From NCBI RefSeq assembly GCF_002198095.1, contig NZ_NHMK01000016.1, positions 30,916 to 94,915 of the forward strand: a DNA stretch of 64,000 nt, read 5' to 3'. The DNA comes from Deinococcus indicus (GTDB lineage: Bacteria; Deinococcota; Deinococci; Deinococcales; Deinococcaceae). The translations under genes and the position numbers were made by a program. Shown here piece after piece: positions 43,262 to 52,156 of the stretch (positions within the stretch are counted from its first letter, which is position 1; each line of letters opens with the position of its first letter). The notes under the pieces are model-generated. The model worked only from the letters and a program-made list of their open reading frames with translations, had not been told where the DNA came from and made no database searches.

Positions 43262-43540
43262 CGTTTTTCCCGCTAAGGAGTTTCCCTCTTCACTTTCTCG
43301 CGTCACACGCGGCTGTGCCGCGGCGTGAACGTGGGTGTCGGGCTGGGTGGCCTGACCCCAAAGCTTGGACACTTTCGAGTAGAGACTCGATTCAAGGACG
43401 AGCGTACACGGCCGTCTTCCCTGTTTCACCCGGTGGTCGGGATGATGGCCGCATGTGCGGTGTCCTGCCCGCACATGGGGACGGCAGGCCAGCCACCAGC
43501 CTCCCTGGCCCACTCATCCGGCGTCCGGTAGATGGGCGAT
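43262..43540. other. Intergenic stretch with probable IS debris
   Basis: No convincing gene. The stretch from 43360 (GACCCCAAAGCTTGGACACT) looks like the end of an IS, since such CCAAAGCTTGGACA ends are common terminal repeats. Codon structure is poor on both strands. Confidence 0.35.
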
Positions 43541-44416
43541 TCAGGGTGTCTGTGTTGCGTCTGCGAGCGCCTGCGCGTGCCGGAGGGCTTTTCGGTAGTC
43601 CTTGTCGCGGGTGTAGCCGAGGGTTTGAGGCGAGCCGGGGTGGTCGCGCAGCGCGGCGCGGCGGATCAGGCCTGGGGGAGTGAAGGGGAGGTCGGCGTCG
43701 CGGGTAACCTGGCGGAGGCGCAGGCGCAGGGCGTCCTGGGTGTCGTAGGGGAACATGCGGAGGTGCTCGGTGCGGCCGTGCGTGTCCGCGTAGAGGGGGT
43801 CGTACCCGGCGCGCTGGTGGAGGCGGGTCAGTGCCGCCTCGGTCTGGGGAGTGAGGGGCGTGATGAGGTCGCCTCGGAGCAGGGTGCCGTCTTGGGGGGT
43901 GAAGGCGCTCCATTTGAGGCGCAGGAGGACGGCGATGGGGAGGGCGTGGTGCCAGAGGAGGAGGATGGCGGCGTGGAGGGCCGGATCCTTGTGGGAGGCT
44001 TTCAGGAGGCGCTCCAGGTCCTGCGTGGTGGGGAGGGGGTCGTCGGCGCGTTCGGCGGCGGCGTTCTGGAAGTCGACGAGGGGGTCGCCGGTGAGGAGGC
44101 CGAGGCGGCGCAGGGCTTTGTAGAGCGCGCGGAGGGTGGAGACGCGGCTGTTGCGGGTGTTGGGGCGGGCGGGGGTGCCGTCGATGTTGCTGGCGAGGAT
44201 GCCGTGCAGCCAGGGGTGGAAGTCGGCGGGGGGCCTGAGGAGGCTGAGGTGGTCGCGGTGGGCGGCGGCGAGGATGGGGCGGATGTTGCTGATGTGCTGG
44301 GCGGGGGTGCCGGCGATGAGGTGGTGGTGGTGGAGGGTGGTGATGAGGGTGTCGGGGTCGGCGTTCCTGAGGGCGGTGGTGACCTGCTGGGCGAGCTGGT
44401 CGTGGGGGTGGGTCAT
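43541..44416 (-). CDS. Tyrosine-recombinase-like protein with altered catalytic site
   Basis: 291 residues from ATG 44416; TAAACT lies 7 nt upstream as in leaderless genes. The N-terminal SAM-like domain and the core layout follow XerC-type integrases (AAILLLWHHALPIAVLLRLKW, LTPQTEAALTRL, PPGLIRRAAL, LGYTRDKDY). The first catalytic Arg, normally in GLRxSEL, is Pro here (ALPIAVL), and the HxLRH box reads PGLIRRAA, so recombinase activity is doubtful. It sits near the origin of the plasmid and may act in dimer resolution or replication control. Confidence 0.6.
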   Translation of the reverse strand: MTHPHDQLAQQVTTALRNADPDTLITTLHHHHLIAGTPAQHISNIRPILAAAHRDHLSLLRPPADFHPWLHGILASNIDGTPARPNTRNSRVSTLRALYKALRRLGLLTGDPLVDFQNAAAERADDPLPTTQDLERLLKASHKDPALHAAILLLWHHALPIAVLLRLKWSAFTPQDGTLLRGDLITPLTPQTEAALTRLHQRAGYDPLYADTHGRTEHLRMFPYDTQDALRLRLRQVTRDADLPFTPPGLIRRAALRDHPGSPQTLGYTRDKDYRKALRHAQALADATQTP

Positions 44417-44672
44417 GTCGCATAGTTTATCTGGCGGTACATAAAAAAGGTAGGAGAAAACCATGGGTTGTAGTCTGTCTTCGCTGTCTTCCAAGTGGAC
44501 TTATTTCCCCATGACCGCCTTTCCACGTGCTTGAGCAGGGGCATGAGCATGGGGGAAGGCGGCAGTGAGGGAGGGGTGATGAGATGGGTGGTGAGGGAGT
44601 GTATGGATCGTCGTATCTACGGCCATATATACATCAGTACAGCCAATCGTCCGCCAAACCCCACCACTCCCA

Positions 44673-45025
44673 GTGACACACCCATTCCATAGGCGATGTC
44701 CCACTCGCTGCCTCCTCCATGACAGAAATGGTTGTGCGGCACGCCCGGCTGATACCACAGCAGGATCAGAACCGACCGGCCAGGAGTGGCCCCTACCGCT
44801 CGTCGTGAAAGGCTCCCTCCTGGCCGTCCTACCCGAGTCGACTGACAGCGACCCCGCCGACACCGCCCGGCGCGCCATCCTAAATACCCTCACGCACCTC
44901 CCGCCCCCCACCGACCCGCCCCAGCAGCACGAGGCCAACCCCACCCTGCTCGCCCGCCTCGAACGCCACCTGAAGCGCGTCAGGACCGCCGCGCCCGCCA
45001 CGAGCGCCGCCCTCCCGCACCTGTT
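44673..45025 (+). pseudogene. 5' part of a gene split by a Tn3-like element (AcrVA2-like family?)
   Basis: The open frame gives EWPLPLVVKGSLLAVLPE, TARRAILNTLTHL and LLARLERHLKRVRTAAP up to PHL at the CTGTT repeat (45021-45025). After the element the same frame resumes at 48941. The start is unsettled: GTG 44673 is in frame, while ATG 44719 is in another frame that closes at 44812. See the 3' part for the family. Confidence 0.5.
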
Positions 45026-45071
45026 GGGGTCACCTGAGATTAGGAACAGCGAATTACTCTAACGAACTCGG

Positions 45072-45860
45072 TCACAATCCTCGAGTTTGCTTGCCGCTGT
45101 CCAGCCGCGACTCCCAGGGAAGAGGACCGTCCTGCAGCCACGCGTTGAGGGTCTGCCCGAACAGCTCCGGCACTTCAAGATTCCACACATGCCCCACGTG
45201 CGGCACGACCGCGAAGCGACCACGTGGGAAGGATTGGGCGATGACCTGCGCCGCCCGCCGCGCCAGAAAGGTCTCCCGCGCGCCCACCAGCGCCAGGACT
45301 GGCACGTCCATCCCCATGGGCAGGCGCAACGCCATCAGCGCCTGTGTCAGGTGCCGCTGTGTGGCGCTGTTCAGTGCCAGGCGCAGGTCTTCACGCACCA
45401 CGTCCTGGTAAGTTTCGGGAATGTGAAATTGCCGGAGGGCTTGCCGCACAAGCCGCTCCTCCTGAAACCAGCGCAGGACGCTGATGCTGGAAAGCATCAG
45501 TCGTCCCGCCAGCGGACTCAGGCCCGCCGCGCTGCCGGTCACCAGCAGCCGGGTGAACCGCTCGGGGGCCAGACGCAGCAGTTGCAGGGCCACCGCCCCC
45601 CCGAGCGAACTGCCGACCACGGCCACCCGTTCGCCCGGCGCGTGCTGGTCGAGCACCGCCAGCACCTGCCGGGCCGCACCGTCCAGGGTGAAGGGTCCCG
45701 CCTCCCGGCTACGCCCATGCTCCGGCAGGTCCGGGGCGATCAAGCGCAGGTGGGGCAATCCCTGCAACTGCGGAGTCCACTGCCGATGACTGAGCCCCCC
45801 ACCGTGCAGGAGCAGCACTGGGGACGCGTGCTCAGCACCCACTACGACGCTGAACAGCAC
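45072..45860 (-). CDS. Alpha/beta-hydrolase
   Basis: 262 residues. The oxyanion segment LLLHGGGLSHRQW, the nucleophile elbow VVGSSLGGAVAL (Ser), the acid in LALVGARETFL and His in VPHVGHVWNLE make a complete triad. Substrate cannot be told. It is the last gene of the transposon's cargo operon, 3 nt after the DUF1648 gene. Confidence 0.78.
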   Translation of the reverse strand: MLFSVVVGAEHASPVLLLHGGGLSHRQWTPQLQGLPHLRLIAPDLPEHGRSREAGPFTLDGAARQVLAVLDQHAPGERVAVVGSSLGGAVALQLLRLAPERFTRLLVTGSAAGLSPLAGRLMLSSISVLRWFQEERLVRQALRQFHIPETYQDVVREDLRLALNSATQRHLTQALMALRLPMGMDVPVLALVGARETFLARRAAQVIAQSFPRGRFAVVPHVGHVWNLEVPELFGQTLNAWLQDGPLPWESRLDSGKQTRGL

Positions 45861-45863
45861 CGC

Positions 45864-46457
45864 TCAGCCCTCGGACCGCAGGCGATCGCGCCGCACGCCC
45901 AAGAACAGGAACAGAACGACGCCGATCAGACCCAGGAACAGCGTGGCGGTGATCAACCCCGGCACCGGGGCCAGCAGACTCACCAGAATCAGAATGACGC
46001 CGAACAGTGTCCATGCAGTTCCCAGACGCCGCAAGGTGGTGGGGGACAGTTGGGGTCCAGAGAGGCTGCTCGGCGGGGTCTGGCCCAACGCGGTACCCGT
46101 CAGCAGGAACAGGCTCCCCAGGGCGATCATCGGGACGCGGAAGCCGTCACCGCCAAAAGCCTGGGCCGCCGTACTGAACAGCGCGAGCAGGCCAAGCCCG
46201 AAGATGACCGTCCGCAGCAGGTGCGTCGCGGCAGGCTGCGCGCGGGAGACCGCCAGGATCAGGAGCGACACGAACAGCAGCATGATGGGCATCGAGAACA
46301 AGCCCTCGGCAGGGCTTCCCCAGCGGTCCGGCTGTCCGTCTGCGCCCCAGTGGACCGGGACGCGCTCCGGCTGACGCGGGAAAGCCCAGACACCCAGAGC
46401 GAAACTCACTGCGAAAGGCAGCAGGGGAACCCAGTCAGGCATGAGACGGGTGCGCAT
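45864..46457 (-). CDS. DUF1648-type membrane protein
   Basis: 197 residues from ATG 46457 (GGGAGGACGG upstream). The DUF1648 motif VPVHWGADGQPDRWGS follows the first helix; about five more helices follow. DUF1648 also forms the N-terminus of SdpI, the immunity protein of the SDP toxin, and an SDP locus lies 8 kb away, but a link is only a possibility. Part of the antiporter operon on the transposon. Confidence 0.7.
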   Translation of the reverse strand: MRTRLMPDWVPLLPFAVSFALGVWAFPRQPERVPVHWGADGQPDRWGSPAEGLFSMPIMLLFVSLLILAVSRAQPAATHLLRTVIFGLGLLALFSTAAQAFGGDGFRVPMIALGSLFLLTGTALGQTPPSSLSGPQLSPTTLRRLGTAWTLFGVILILVSLLAPVPGLITATLFLGLIGVVLFLFLGVRRDRLRSEG

Positions 46458-46458
46458 A

Positions 46459-48168
46459 TCACCGTCCTCCCAGACCAAGAGGTGTGCCCAGGACAGGCCG
46501 CGTTCCCAGAGCCATGACAGCCTGGACTCCGATGGCCTGGCCGAGTTCCTGCTCCCCGAACAGCACTTCGTTGGCGCCCAGTTGCTCAAGGGCCTGCTGG
46601 GTGTGCTCGTCATGGGTCCGGGCAATGACATGGACCTGTGGATTGACTCGCCGGACGTGCTCCGTGACCAGTTGGGCCTGAACGGCGTCCGGCGTGGCGA
46701 CGATCACCACGCCCGCCTGCGGCAGCCCTGCCTGACGCAGCACCTGGGTGCGGGCGGCGTCCCCGTAGATCACACTCAGGCCCTGGGCGCGCAGATCCTC
46801 GACCAGTGCGTCGTCCTGCTCCACGATGACAAAGGGCAACTGGCGGGCCTGAAGGGCCTGGCCCACCAGGCGCCCGACCCGTCCGTACCCCACGATGACG
46901 GCGTGCCCGTGCATCTCAATGGCCGCACCTTCAGGCACAGTGGTCGACGCCCCGGGAGCAGCAGGCGAGCGGCGCTCCAGCCGATCTTTCAGCGGCGTGA
47001 TCAAGCGGAACAGAAACGGGTTCAGGGTGATCGACAAAATCGCGCCCGCGAGAATCAGATTCTGACCCTGCTCACTCAGCAGGTTCAGGTCACGGCCCAG
47101 GGCCGCGAGGATGAACGAGAACTCCCCGATCTGGGCGAGAGAGAACGCCACGGTCAGCGCGGTGCCGACTGGATACCGCAGCAGTCGGACGATCAGGAAC
47201 GCCGCGAGGGTCTTGCCGACGATGATGATCAGCGCCGTCGCCAGCACCAGCAGCGGAGCCGTGAGCAGAATGGCCGGGTTGAAGAGCATGCCCACCGAGA
47301 CGAAGAACAGAACCGCGAAAGCGTCCTGGAACGGCAGGGCGTCCTCCGCCGCCTGATGGCTGAACTTGCTCTCGCTCACGACCACACCTGCGAAAAAGGC
47401 ACCCAGGGCGAACGACACGTCGAACAGCACTCCGGCCCCGTACGCGATGCCGAGGGCGGTGCCCAGGACAGCCAGGGTGAACAGTTCCCGGGAGCCGAGT
47501 CGGGCGACGCGGGCCAACATCCAGGGAATGAAGCGGCGGCCCGCAATCATCATCAGTGCCACGAAGACGGCGACCTTCCCTACCGTGAGCAGCAGGGAGG
47601 AGAGCAGGCCGCCCGCATCCAGACTGGCGCCTGTGGTGCCCTTCAGCAGCGGGGCGAGGGCTGGGAGCAACACCAGGGTCAGGACCATCACCAGGTCCTC
47701 AACGACCAGCCACCCGACGGCAATCTTGCCTTTCTCGGTGTCGAGCGTTCCGCGTTCCTCCAGGGCGCGCAGCAGCACCACGGTACTGGCGACGGACAGG
47801 GCAAGGCCGAAGACCAGACCCTGCCCCAGGGACCACCCCCACAATTGCGTCACGCCCAGGCCCAGCAGGGTGGCGACCGCAATCTGAACAAGCGCGCCGG
47901 GAATAGCGATGCGCCGGACCGCCAGGAGATCCCCGAAGGAGAAATGGAGGCCTACCCCGAACATCAGCAGAATGACGCCGATCTCAGAGAGTTGCGCGGC
48001 GATATTGGCGTCGGCCACGAACCCAGGGGTGAACGGGCCGACCACAATGCCGGCCAGCAGGTAGCCGATCAAGGGGGGCAACCGCAGTCGGGTGGCGAGC
48101 AGGCCGCCCAGGAAGGCAAGGGTCAGGCCCACGGCGAGGGCGGCGATGAGTTCGGTGTGGTGAGGCAT
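46459..48168 (-). CDS. KefB/YbaL-type monovalent cation:proton antiporter with TrkA-N domain
   Basis: 569 residues. About 12 membrane helices (1-395) with the CPA2 features LIGYLLAGIVVGPF, VASTVVLLRALEE and FALGAFFAGVVVSES, then a RCK/TrkA-N nucleotide-binding domain (about 425-545; VIVGYGRVGRLVGQAL, VIYGDAARTQVL). Likely exchanges K+ or Na+ for protons under redox or NAD(H) control. It is the main cargo gene of the transposon. Confidence 0.85.
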   Translation of the reverse strand: MPHHTELIAALAVGLTLAFLGGLLATRLRLPPLIGYLLAGIVVGPFTPGFVADANIAAQLSEIGVILLMFGVGLHFSFGDLLAVRRIAIPGALVQIAVATLLGLGVTQLWGWSLGQGLVFGLALSVASTVVLLRALEERGTLDTEKGKIAVGWLVVEDLVMVLTLVLLPALAPLLKGTTGASLDAGGLLSSLLLTVGKVAVFVALMMIAGRRFIPWMLARVARLGSRELFTLAVLGTALGIAYGAGVLFDVSFALGAFFAGVVVSESKFSHQAAEDALPFQDAFAVLFFVSVGMLFNPAILLTAPLLVLATALIIIVGKTLAAFLIVRLLRYPVGTALTVAFSLAQIGEFSFILAALGRDLNLLSEQGQNLILAGAILSITLNPFLFRLITPLKDRLERRSPAAPGASTTVPEGAAIEMHGHAVIVGYGRVGRLVGQALQARQLPFVIVEQDDALVEDLRAQGLSVIYGDAARTQVLRQAGLPQAGVVIVATPDAVQAQLVTEHVRRVNPQVHVIARTHDEHTQQALEQLGANEVLFGEQELGQAIGVQAVMALGTRPVLGTPLGLGGR

Positions 48169-48185
48169 GTCGGCTCCTTGGTGGT

Positions 48186-48509
48186 TCAGGTGTCGGCAGG
48201 TGGGGAGGTCTCGTGTGGGAACTCCTGGGCGAGGAAGGCCTGGAAGGCCGTCTGAAATGCCTCGCCTTTGGTGGGAAGCCCGGCAGTCTGGGCGGCGTCG
48301 CGGATGGCGGCGGACAGCAGTTGACTGGCGGCGCGGGTGCGGCTGGCGTCCATGAGCTCGGCCAGCTGGGAGAGCCAGTAGAAGTCGGTGGCCTGGAGGC
48401 GCAGGGTGACTTTGCCGTCGGGCAGTTCACCCTGGTGGCCTCGGGCGTCCTGTTCCTCCAGCGCGTGGCGGACGAGGGCTTGAACACGGGAAGTGGTTTT
48501 GGTTGGCAT
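48186..48509 (-). CDS. Small ribbon-helix-helix-like protein, first gene of the cargo operon
   Basis: 107 residues. KVTLRLQATDFYWLSQLAEL and RAASQLLSAAIRDA fit a ribbon-helix-helix strand and two helices, so DNA binding is likely. The AT-rich region just upstream (48510-48560; GCTATGAGCAAT, TTTTTTTATGG) would hold promoter and operator. It probably regulates the antiporter operon. Confidence 0.55.
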   Translation of the reverse strand: MPTKTTSRVQALVRHALEEQDARGHQGELPDGKVTLRLQATDFYWLSQLAELMDASRTRAASQLLSAAIRDAAQTAGLPTKGEAFQTAFQAFLAQEFPHETSPPADT

Positions 48510-48809
48510 GATTGCTCATAGCTAAAATACCATAAAAAAATGGCAATATGCCACCAATTGTCGGCATGGACTGGCAATCTTCAGCGAGGCAGGAGAGGGA
48601 CGGTGCTCCTGTGCCCCCTGTACAGGGAAGGCCAGTGCCTTGCTGCCTACTCCATCCAGAATCACGGTGGATGCCTGACCAGGCGGTGTGGAAACGATCG
48701 TCTCGGCGCCCTCTATGACTCCCCGAGCGAATCGACTTCCTCGCGTTGCAAAACCGTGTTGCACAGTCTCAGACAATGGCAGTAGGGTAAAGCAACCCCA
48801 GGAGGCCCT

Positions 48810-48902
48810 ATGCACGCTGGTTACGTCAGCCCCGATGCCTACGTGATCCGAACACCCTGGAGGTCTATCTGGGACAGATCAAGTTGTGATCTGGGCCGTT
48901 AG
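48810..48902 (+). other. 30-codon frame with promoter and ideal ribosome site, running into the transposon end
   Basis: TTGCAC and TAGGGT about 18 bp apart precede CAGGAGGCCCT and ATG 48810. The frame MHAGYVSPDAYVI ends at TAG inside the right terminal repeat. Such signals before a stub suggest a gene cut when the element lost its transposition genes; the first residues only loosely recall resolvases (MxxGYxxVS). The rest of 48560-48800 shows no gene. Confidence 0.35.
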
Positions 48903-48940
48903 AGTAATCGGCTGTTCCACTTCTCAGGTGACACCCTGTT

Positions 48941-49817
48941 CCTGAAAAAACGCGCCGCCTGGGACGCCCGCACCTTCGTTCCCAGTCTCCTGACCGCCGC
49001 ACTGCTCCAGGACCGCGACGGCATGGACGAACGGAGCGCCATCATCAGCGCGCCCAAGATCAGCGTCCTGACCGCGTGGCGGTACGCCAAGCACGTCGTG
49101 CGCATCGACGAGGACGTCCTGGACCGCCTGCGCCGCGCCCGCCCCCTCACCCGCCTCCCGGCCGAACTGCCCGGCCTGCGCGGCCACGCCACGTACATTC
49201 CCGTTCCCGGCGGCCTGACCCACCCCTCCCAGACGGGCTTCTTCGCCGCGACCGACACCACCCAGGGGAGGCCGTGGCTCACGCTCCTGATCGAGAACCG
49301 CGCGTACGGCGATCACGTCCTCGCGCCCGTCAGTCTCCCCCTGGGCGGCGACGTGGCCGAACAGATCCGCCTGATGGCCCAGACCGGCGCGACCAACTTC
49401 ACCGAAGCGGAAGCGGCCCGCGTGGCCCGCGACCTGGGCTTCGCGCTGCTGTGCGTCACGTACCTGGGCCACGAGAAGACGCAGCTGCTCGGTCCCGGCA
49501 CGCCCCGCCCCGTCACGCCCCGGCGCGGCAAGGGCGGCAAGGAAGAACTCAGCGAACCCAGCGCCGCCACCGTCTGGGAAGCGGGCGTCGACACCGGCAA
49601 CGTCCTGCGCGCGTACTACGCCAGGAAGACCCAGGGAGACGCCGAGACGGGGGCCCCGACCAGCACGGGCCGCCGCATGCCACCCCACCTGCGCGAACCG
49701 CACCTGCACGGCTACTGGACCGGCCCGGGCCGCACCCGCTACGAGGTGCGCTTCCTGGACTTCGTGGCTGTCAACATGGACGGCGAAGGCCCCGAAGCGC
49801 CCGTCCGACTCGGATGA
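48941..49817 (+). pseudogene. 3' part of the split gene (AcrVA2-like family?)
   Basis: The frame continues FLKKRAAWDARTFVPSLLTA, ATYIPVPGGLTHPSQTGFFA, WLTLLIENRAYGDHVLAPVS and ends LREPHLHGYWTGPGRTRYEV with VAVN. The His-rich HxHxYWTGP ending resembles plasmid-borne AcrVA2-like proteins (R-x-HWHxYWTGP). That family is named after an anti-CRISPR that lowers Cas12a mRNA, but most members have no known role. An internal ATG at 49023 could give a 264-residue product. Confidence 0.5.
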
Positions 49818-49835
49818 GGGAGCCGGACTGACCTG

Positions 49836-50386
49836 TCCAAAGGTATCCCCCCCAGCGGACCGAAGGTATCTCCCCCCAGACCAAAGGTATCTCCCCCGCC
49901 CGCTCAGATGCCTTTGGTCCCGTTCGCTTAAAAAGAGCGTACTAGACGAAGTATACCCATCCAGGTACGGCGCGATGCGGTCCCTGTAGGGACCTCCGAT
50001 ACCTTCGGTCCCAGCCGGGTTTCAGAAGGGATACCTTTGGTCCGTTTCCTGGATACCTTCGGTCCCGAAACGAAAAAAATGCCGTCCAGAGCACCCGCAA
50101 TCGTACTCTTTGTTGTTTGTCTTTTAATCTTTAAAGAGAAACAAACAACACCAGACAGGGAGGGTCGAAGGGGAGATACCTTTGGTCCCGAAACGCCAAA
50201 AATGCCGTTCAGCACGACACTGCCCCATAAGCGCACTCTCCACTCCGGTCCGGTCATCCAGGTCGCCACTCAGATACCTTCGGTCCCGAAACGCCAGAAA
50301 CACTGTCCGGCACAGTGTTCCGTGGCAGGACGGCTCCGCTGGTCACACTGGACACCGGGGAAGCGCCCTCAGATACCTTCGGTCCC
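49836..50386. repeat. Plasmid replication origin: ten iterons and AT-rich block
   Basis: The unit is GATACCTTYGGTCCC. Three copies lie in reverse (49836-49847, 49857-49870, 49879-49891) and seven forward (49907-49921, 49998-50012, 50030-50043, 50052-50066, 50175-50189, 50273-50287, 50372-50386); several continue GAAACG. An AT-rich block (50085-50155) with an imperfect palindrome (TTGTTGTTTGT / AAACAAACAACA) lies among them and fits the melting region. Copies nearest the gene may also autoregulate it. Confidence 0.85.
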
Positions 50387-50469
50387 GAAAGGCCAGAACT
50401 GCCGTCCAGCACGCCTGAATGCCATTCAGGACTTACGGGGAGCCCATATGATGCGGCGCGAGACCCCCG

Positions 50470-51834
50470 ATGAAGAAGTTGAAACACGATCACCCCGTCA
50501 GGATCGACGAGCGGAACTCGGCCGCACTCGGCATCTTCAGCATGCTCAGCCGCTCCAGCAGCGAACGCCAGCAGTGGCACAGCCAGTTCACCGTCGCCGG
50601 CCGCCAGTACGACGTCAGCGGCGAAGCGGCCCGCGGACGACCGCACGGCGCGGACGTGAACATCATGGTCGGACTCGAAAATCTCTTCCAGGCGCAGGGC
50701 TGTCCCGCCGACAACTTCGTGCACACCAGCGCCAACGAACTGCGCGAAGCGAGCCTGCTCGCCGCCAACGGCCGCAACCTGCAGCGCCTGCGCGAGGGCC
50801 TCGACCGCATCTGGGAAACCAGCATCACCGTGACGCGCGGCTGGCACCTCCCCGATGGCCGGACCCTCGCCCACGTCCACAAGACCCGACTGATCAACGA
50901 CCTGCGCTACTGGGTGCAGGGCGACCCCGACCCCACCGCAGCAGGAAGCGTCATGGTGCCCGGCGCCACGCTCAGCATCCAGCTCGGCGCCCACCTCGCC
51001 GACAGCATCCGGGCAGGCTACACCCAGAACCTCCAGCTGGAGATCCTGCGCCGCATCGAACAACCGCCCGCCCGGACCCTCTACCGGCTGCTCGAAGCGC
51101 ACCGCTACGAACCGGACGGCACGCCCCGCGAAGAACTCATCGTCGACCTCGACAACTGGCGGCACGCCTGCGGCCTGGGCGACAACCGCCGCAGCCGCCA
51201 CCTGCGGACCCTCGAACAACCCCACGAGGAACTGATCGCCCAGCAGTACCTCCAGGACGTCACCGTCGACGAACGCGGCGCCCGCACCACCCTACACTAC
51301 CGCTTCCGGGACCCCGACGCGCCCGACCCGGCCCTCGTGCAGCTGCTGATGGGCGAAGGCGTCGCGCAGAGCGCCGCCACCCAGCTCGCCCGGCAGTACC
51401 CGGACCGCATCGAGGCCAGCGTGCGCCTGTCACGCGAACTGCAACGCACGTCTACCATCCGCCGGCGCGGCGCGTTCACCCGCGACATCGTCGAGCACCC
51501 CGAGAAGTACCCCTGGCCCGAACTGCCCGCCCCCGTTCCCGCCACCAGCCGCGCCCAGCAGGCCGCCGAGCAGCGCGCCCGTGAGGAAGAAGTCCGCGAG
51601 CAGCGCCGCGCCGAACTGGCAGCCGCCAACCCGCAAACCCAGTGGGAAGCGAACGCCCCCGCCCTGCGCCTGTATCTGAAAGGTAGCCTCACCGCTACCC
51701 AGTGGACCACCCTCGAAGGCGACTGCCTCAGCGGCCGGCGTTCCAGCCTGGAACTCGTCAGCGCCCTGGTCGCCGCGCAGGCCAACCTCACCCTCCAGAG
51801 CGTCATCCACGACTTGAAAGTAGACCTGAGCTGA
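50470..51834 (+). CDS. Plasmid replication initiator protein
   Basis: 454 residues directly after the iterons. Two winged-helix-like halves are suggested: about 10-180 (FSMLSRSSSERQQW, TRLINDLRYW) and 195-310 (LQLEILRRIEQPPARTLYRL, VDLDNWRHACGLGDNRRSRH). A charged coiled coil and tail follow (390-454). This matches large Rep proteins of Deinococcus plasmids in place and build. It should bind the GATACCTTYGGTCCC units and recruit the replisome. Confidence 0.78.
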   Translation: MKKLKHDHPVRIDERNSAALGIFSMLSRSSSERQQWHSQFTVAGRQYDVSGEAARGRPHGADVNIMVGLENLFQAQGCPADNFVHTSANELREASLLAANGRNLQRLREGLDRIWETSITVTRGWHLPDGRTLAHVHKTRLINDLRYWVQGDPDPTAAGSVMVPGATLSIQLGAHLADSIRAGYTQNLQLEILRRIEQPPARTLYRLLEAHRYEPDGTPREELIVDLDNWRHACGLGDNRRSRHLRTLEQPHEELIAQQYLQDVTVDERGARTTLHYRFRDPDAPDPALVQLLMGEGVAQSAATQLARQYPDRIEASVRLSRELQRTSTIRRRGAFTRDIVEHPEKYPWPELPAPVPATSRAQQAAEQRAREEEVREQRRAELAAANPQTQWEANAPALRLYLKGSLTATQWTTLEGDCLSGRRSSLELVSALVAAQANLTLQSVIHDLKVDLS

Positions 51835-51852
51835 GCGCCGGCAGGAGCCCCC

Positions 51853-52146
51853 ATGAGCGACTTCAACCCCACCCCCGGCCACGTCAACGTGATCACCGCC
51901 GAGAACATCGAAACGGCCCGGCCGCACCTCCCCCCCGATCAAGCCGAAGTGCTGATGATCGGCTGCAAGACCTGGGCCGTGACCTGCGAGGACGGGCAGC
52001 GCGGCCAGATAACCCGCTGGCCCGACCGGCGCGGCGCCATCCATCTGGGCGGCAACCTGAGCCTCTGGGGCGACTGGTCGTACTCCGGCGTCCTGCACAC
52101 CGACGGCGACTTCAGCGACTTCGACAGGCACGGCCAGCCGGTCTGA
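51853..52146 (+). CDS. Hypothetical protein
   Basis: 97 residues from ATG 51853 (GGAGCCCCC upstream), 18 nt after the rep gene. A beta-rich chain (AVTCEDGQRGQITRWPDRRG, IHLGGNLSLWGDWSYSG). No family recognised. Probably co-transcribed with rep. Confidence 0.5.
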   Translation: MSDFNPTPGHVNVITAENIETARPHLPPDQAEVLMIGCKTWAVTCEDGQRGQITRWPDRRGAIHLGGNLSLWGDWSYSGVLHTDGDFSDFDRHGQPV

Positions 52147-52156
52147 GCCGCCCCCG

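Larger units (their letters stand above)
45026..48935. mobile_element. Tn3-like non-autonomous transposon with antiporter cargo, 3910 bp
   Basis: The 39-bp ends (45026-45064 and 48897-48935) are inverted copies with about five mismatches; they begin GGGGTCACCTGAG and contain the GGAA and TTAC blocks of Tn3-family ends. The flanking repeat CTGTT (45021-45025 and 48936-48940) is the 5 bp that Tn3 elements make. Removal joins the split gene in frame. Inside are four cargo genes and no transposase or resolvase, so it must be mobilised in trans. Confidence 0.82.

Noticed and set aside
43532..44425. Gly/Val/Glu-rich forward frame of 297 codons
   Set aside because: Antisense to the integrase-like gene, whose sequence shows recombinase features.
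45864..46457. DUF1648 protein considered as the SdpI immunity protein of the SDP locus
   Set aside because: It is 8 kb away, inside a separate transposon and operon; kept only as a possibility.
45087..46517. Long Gln/His/Arg-rich forward frame
   Set aside because: It is the complement of the alpha/beta-hydrolase and DUF1648 genes and has no motifs.
49836..50386. Repeat array considered as CRISPR
   Set aside because: Units are short, in both directions and unevenly spaced, and lie next to a rep gene; no cas genes are present.
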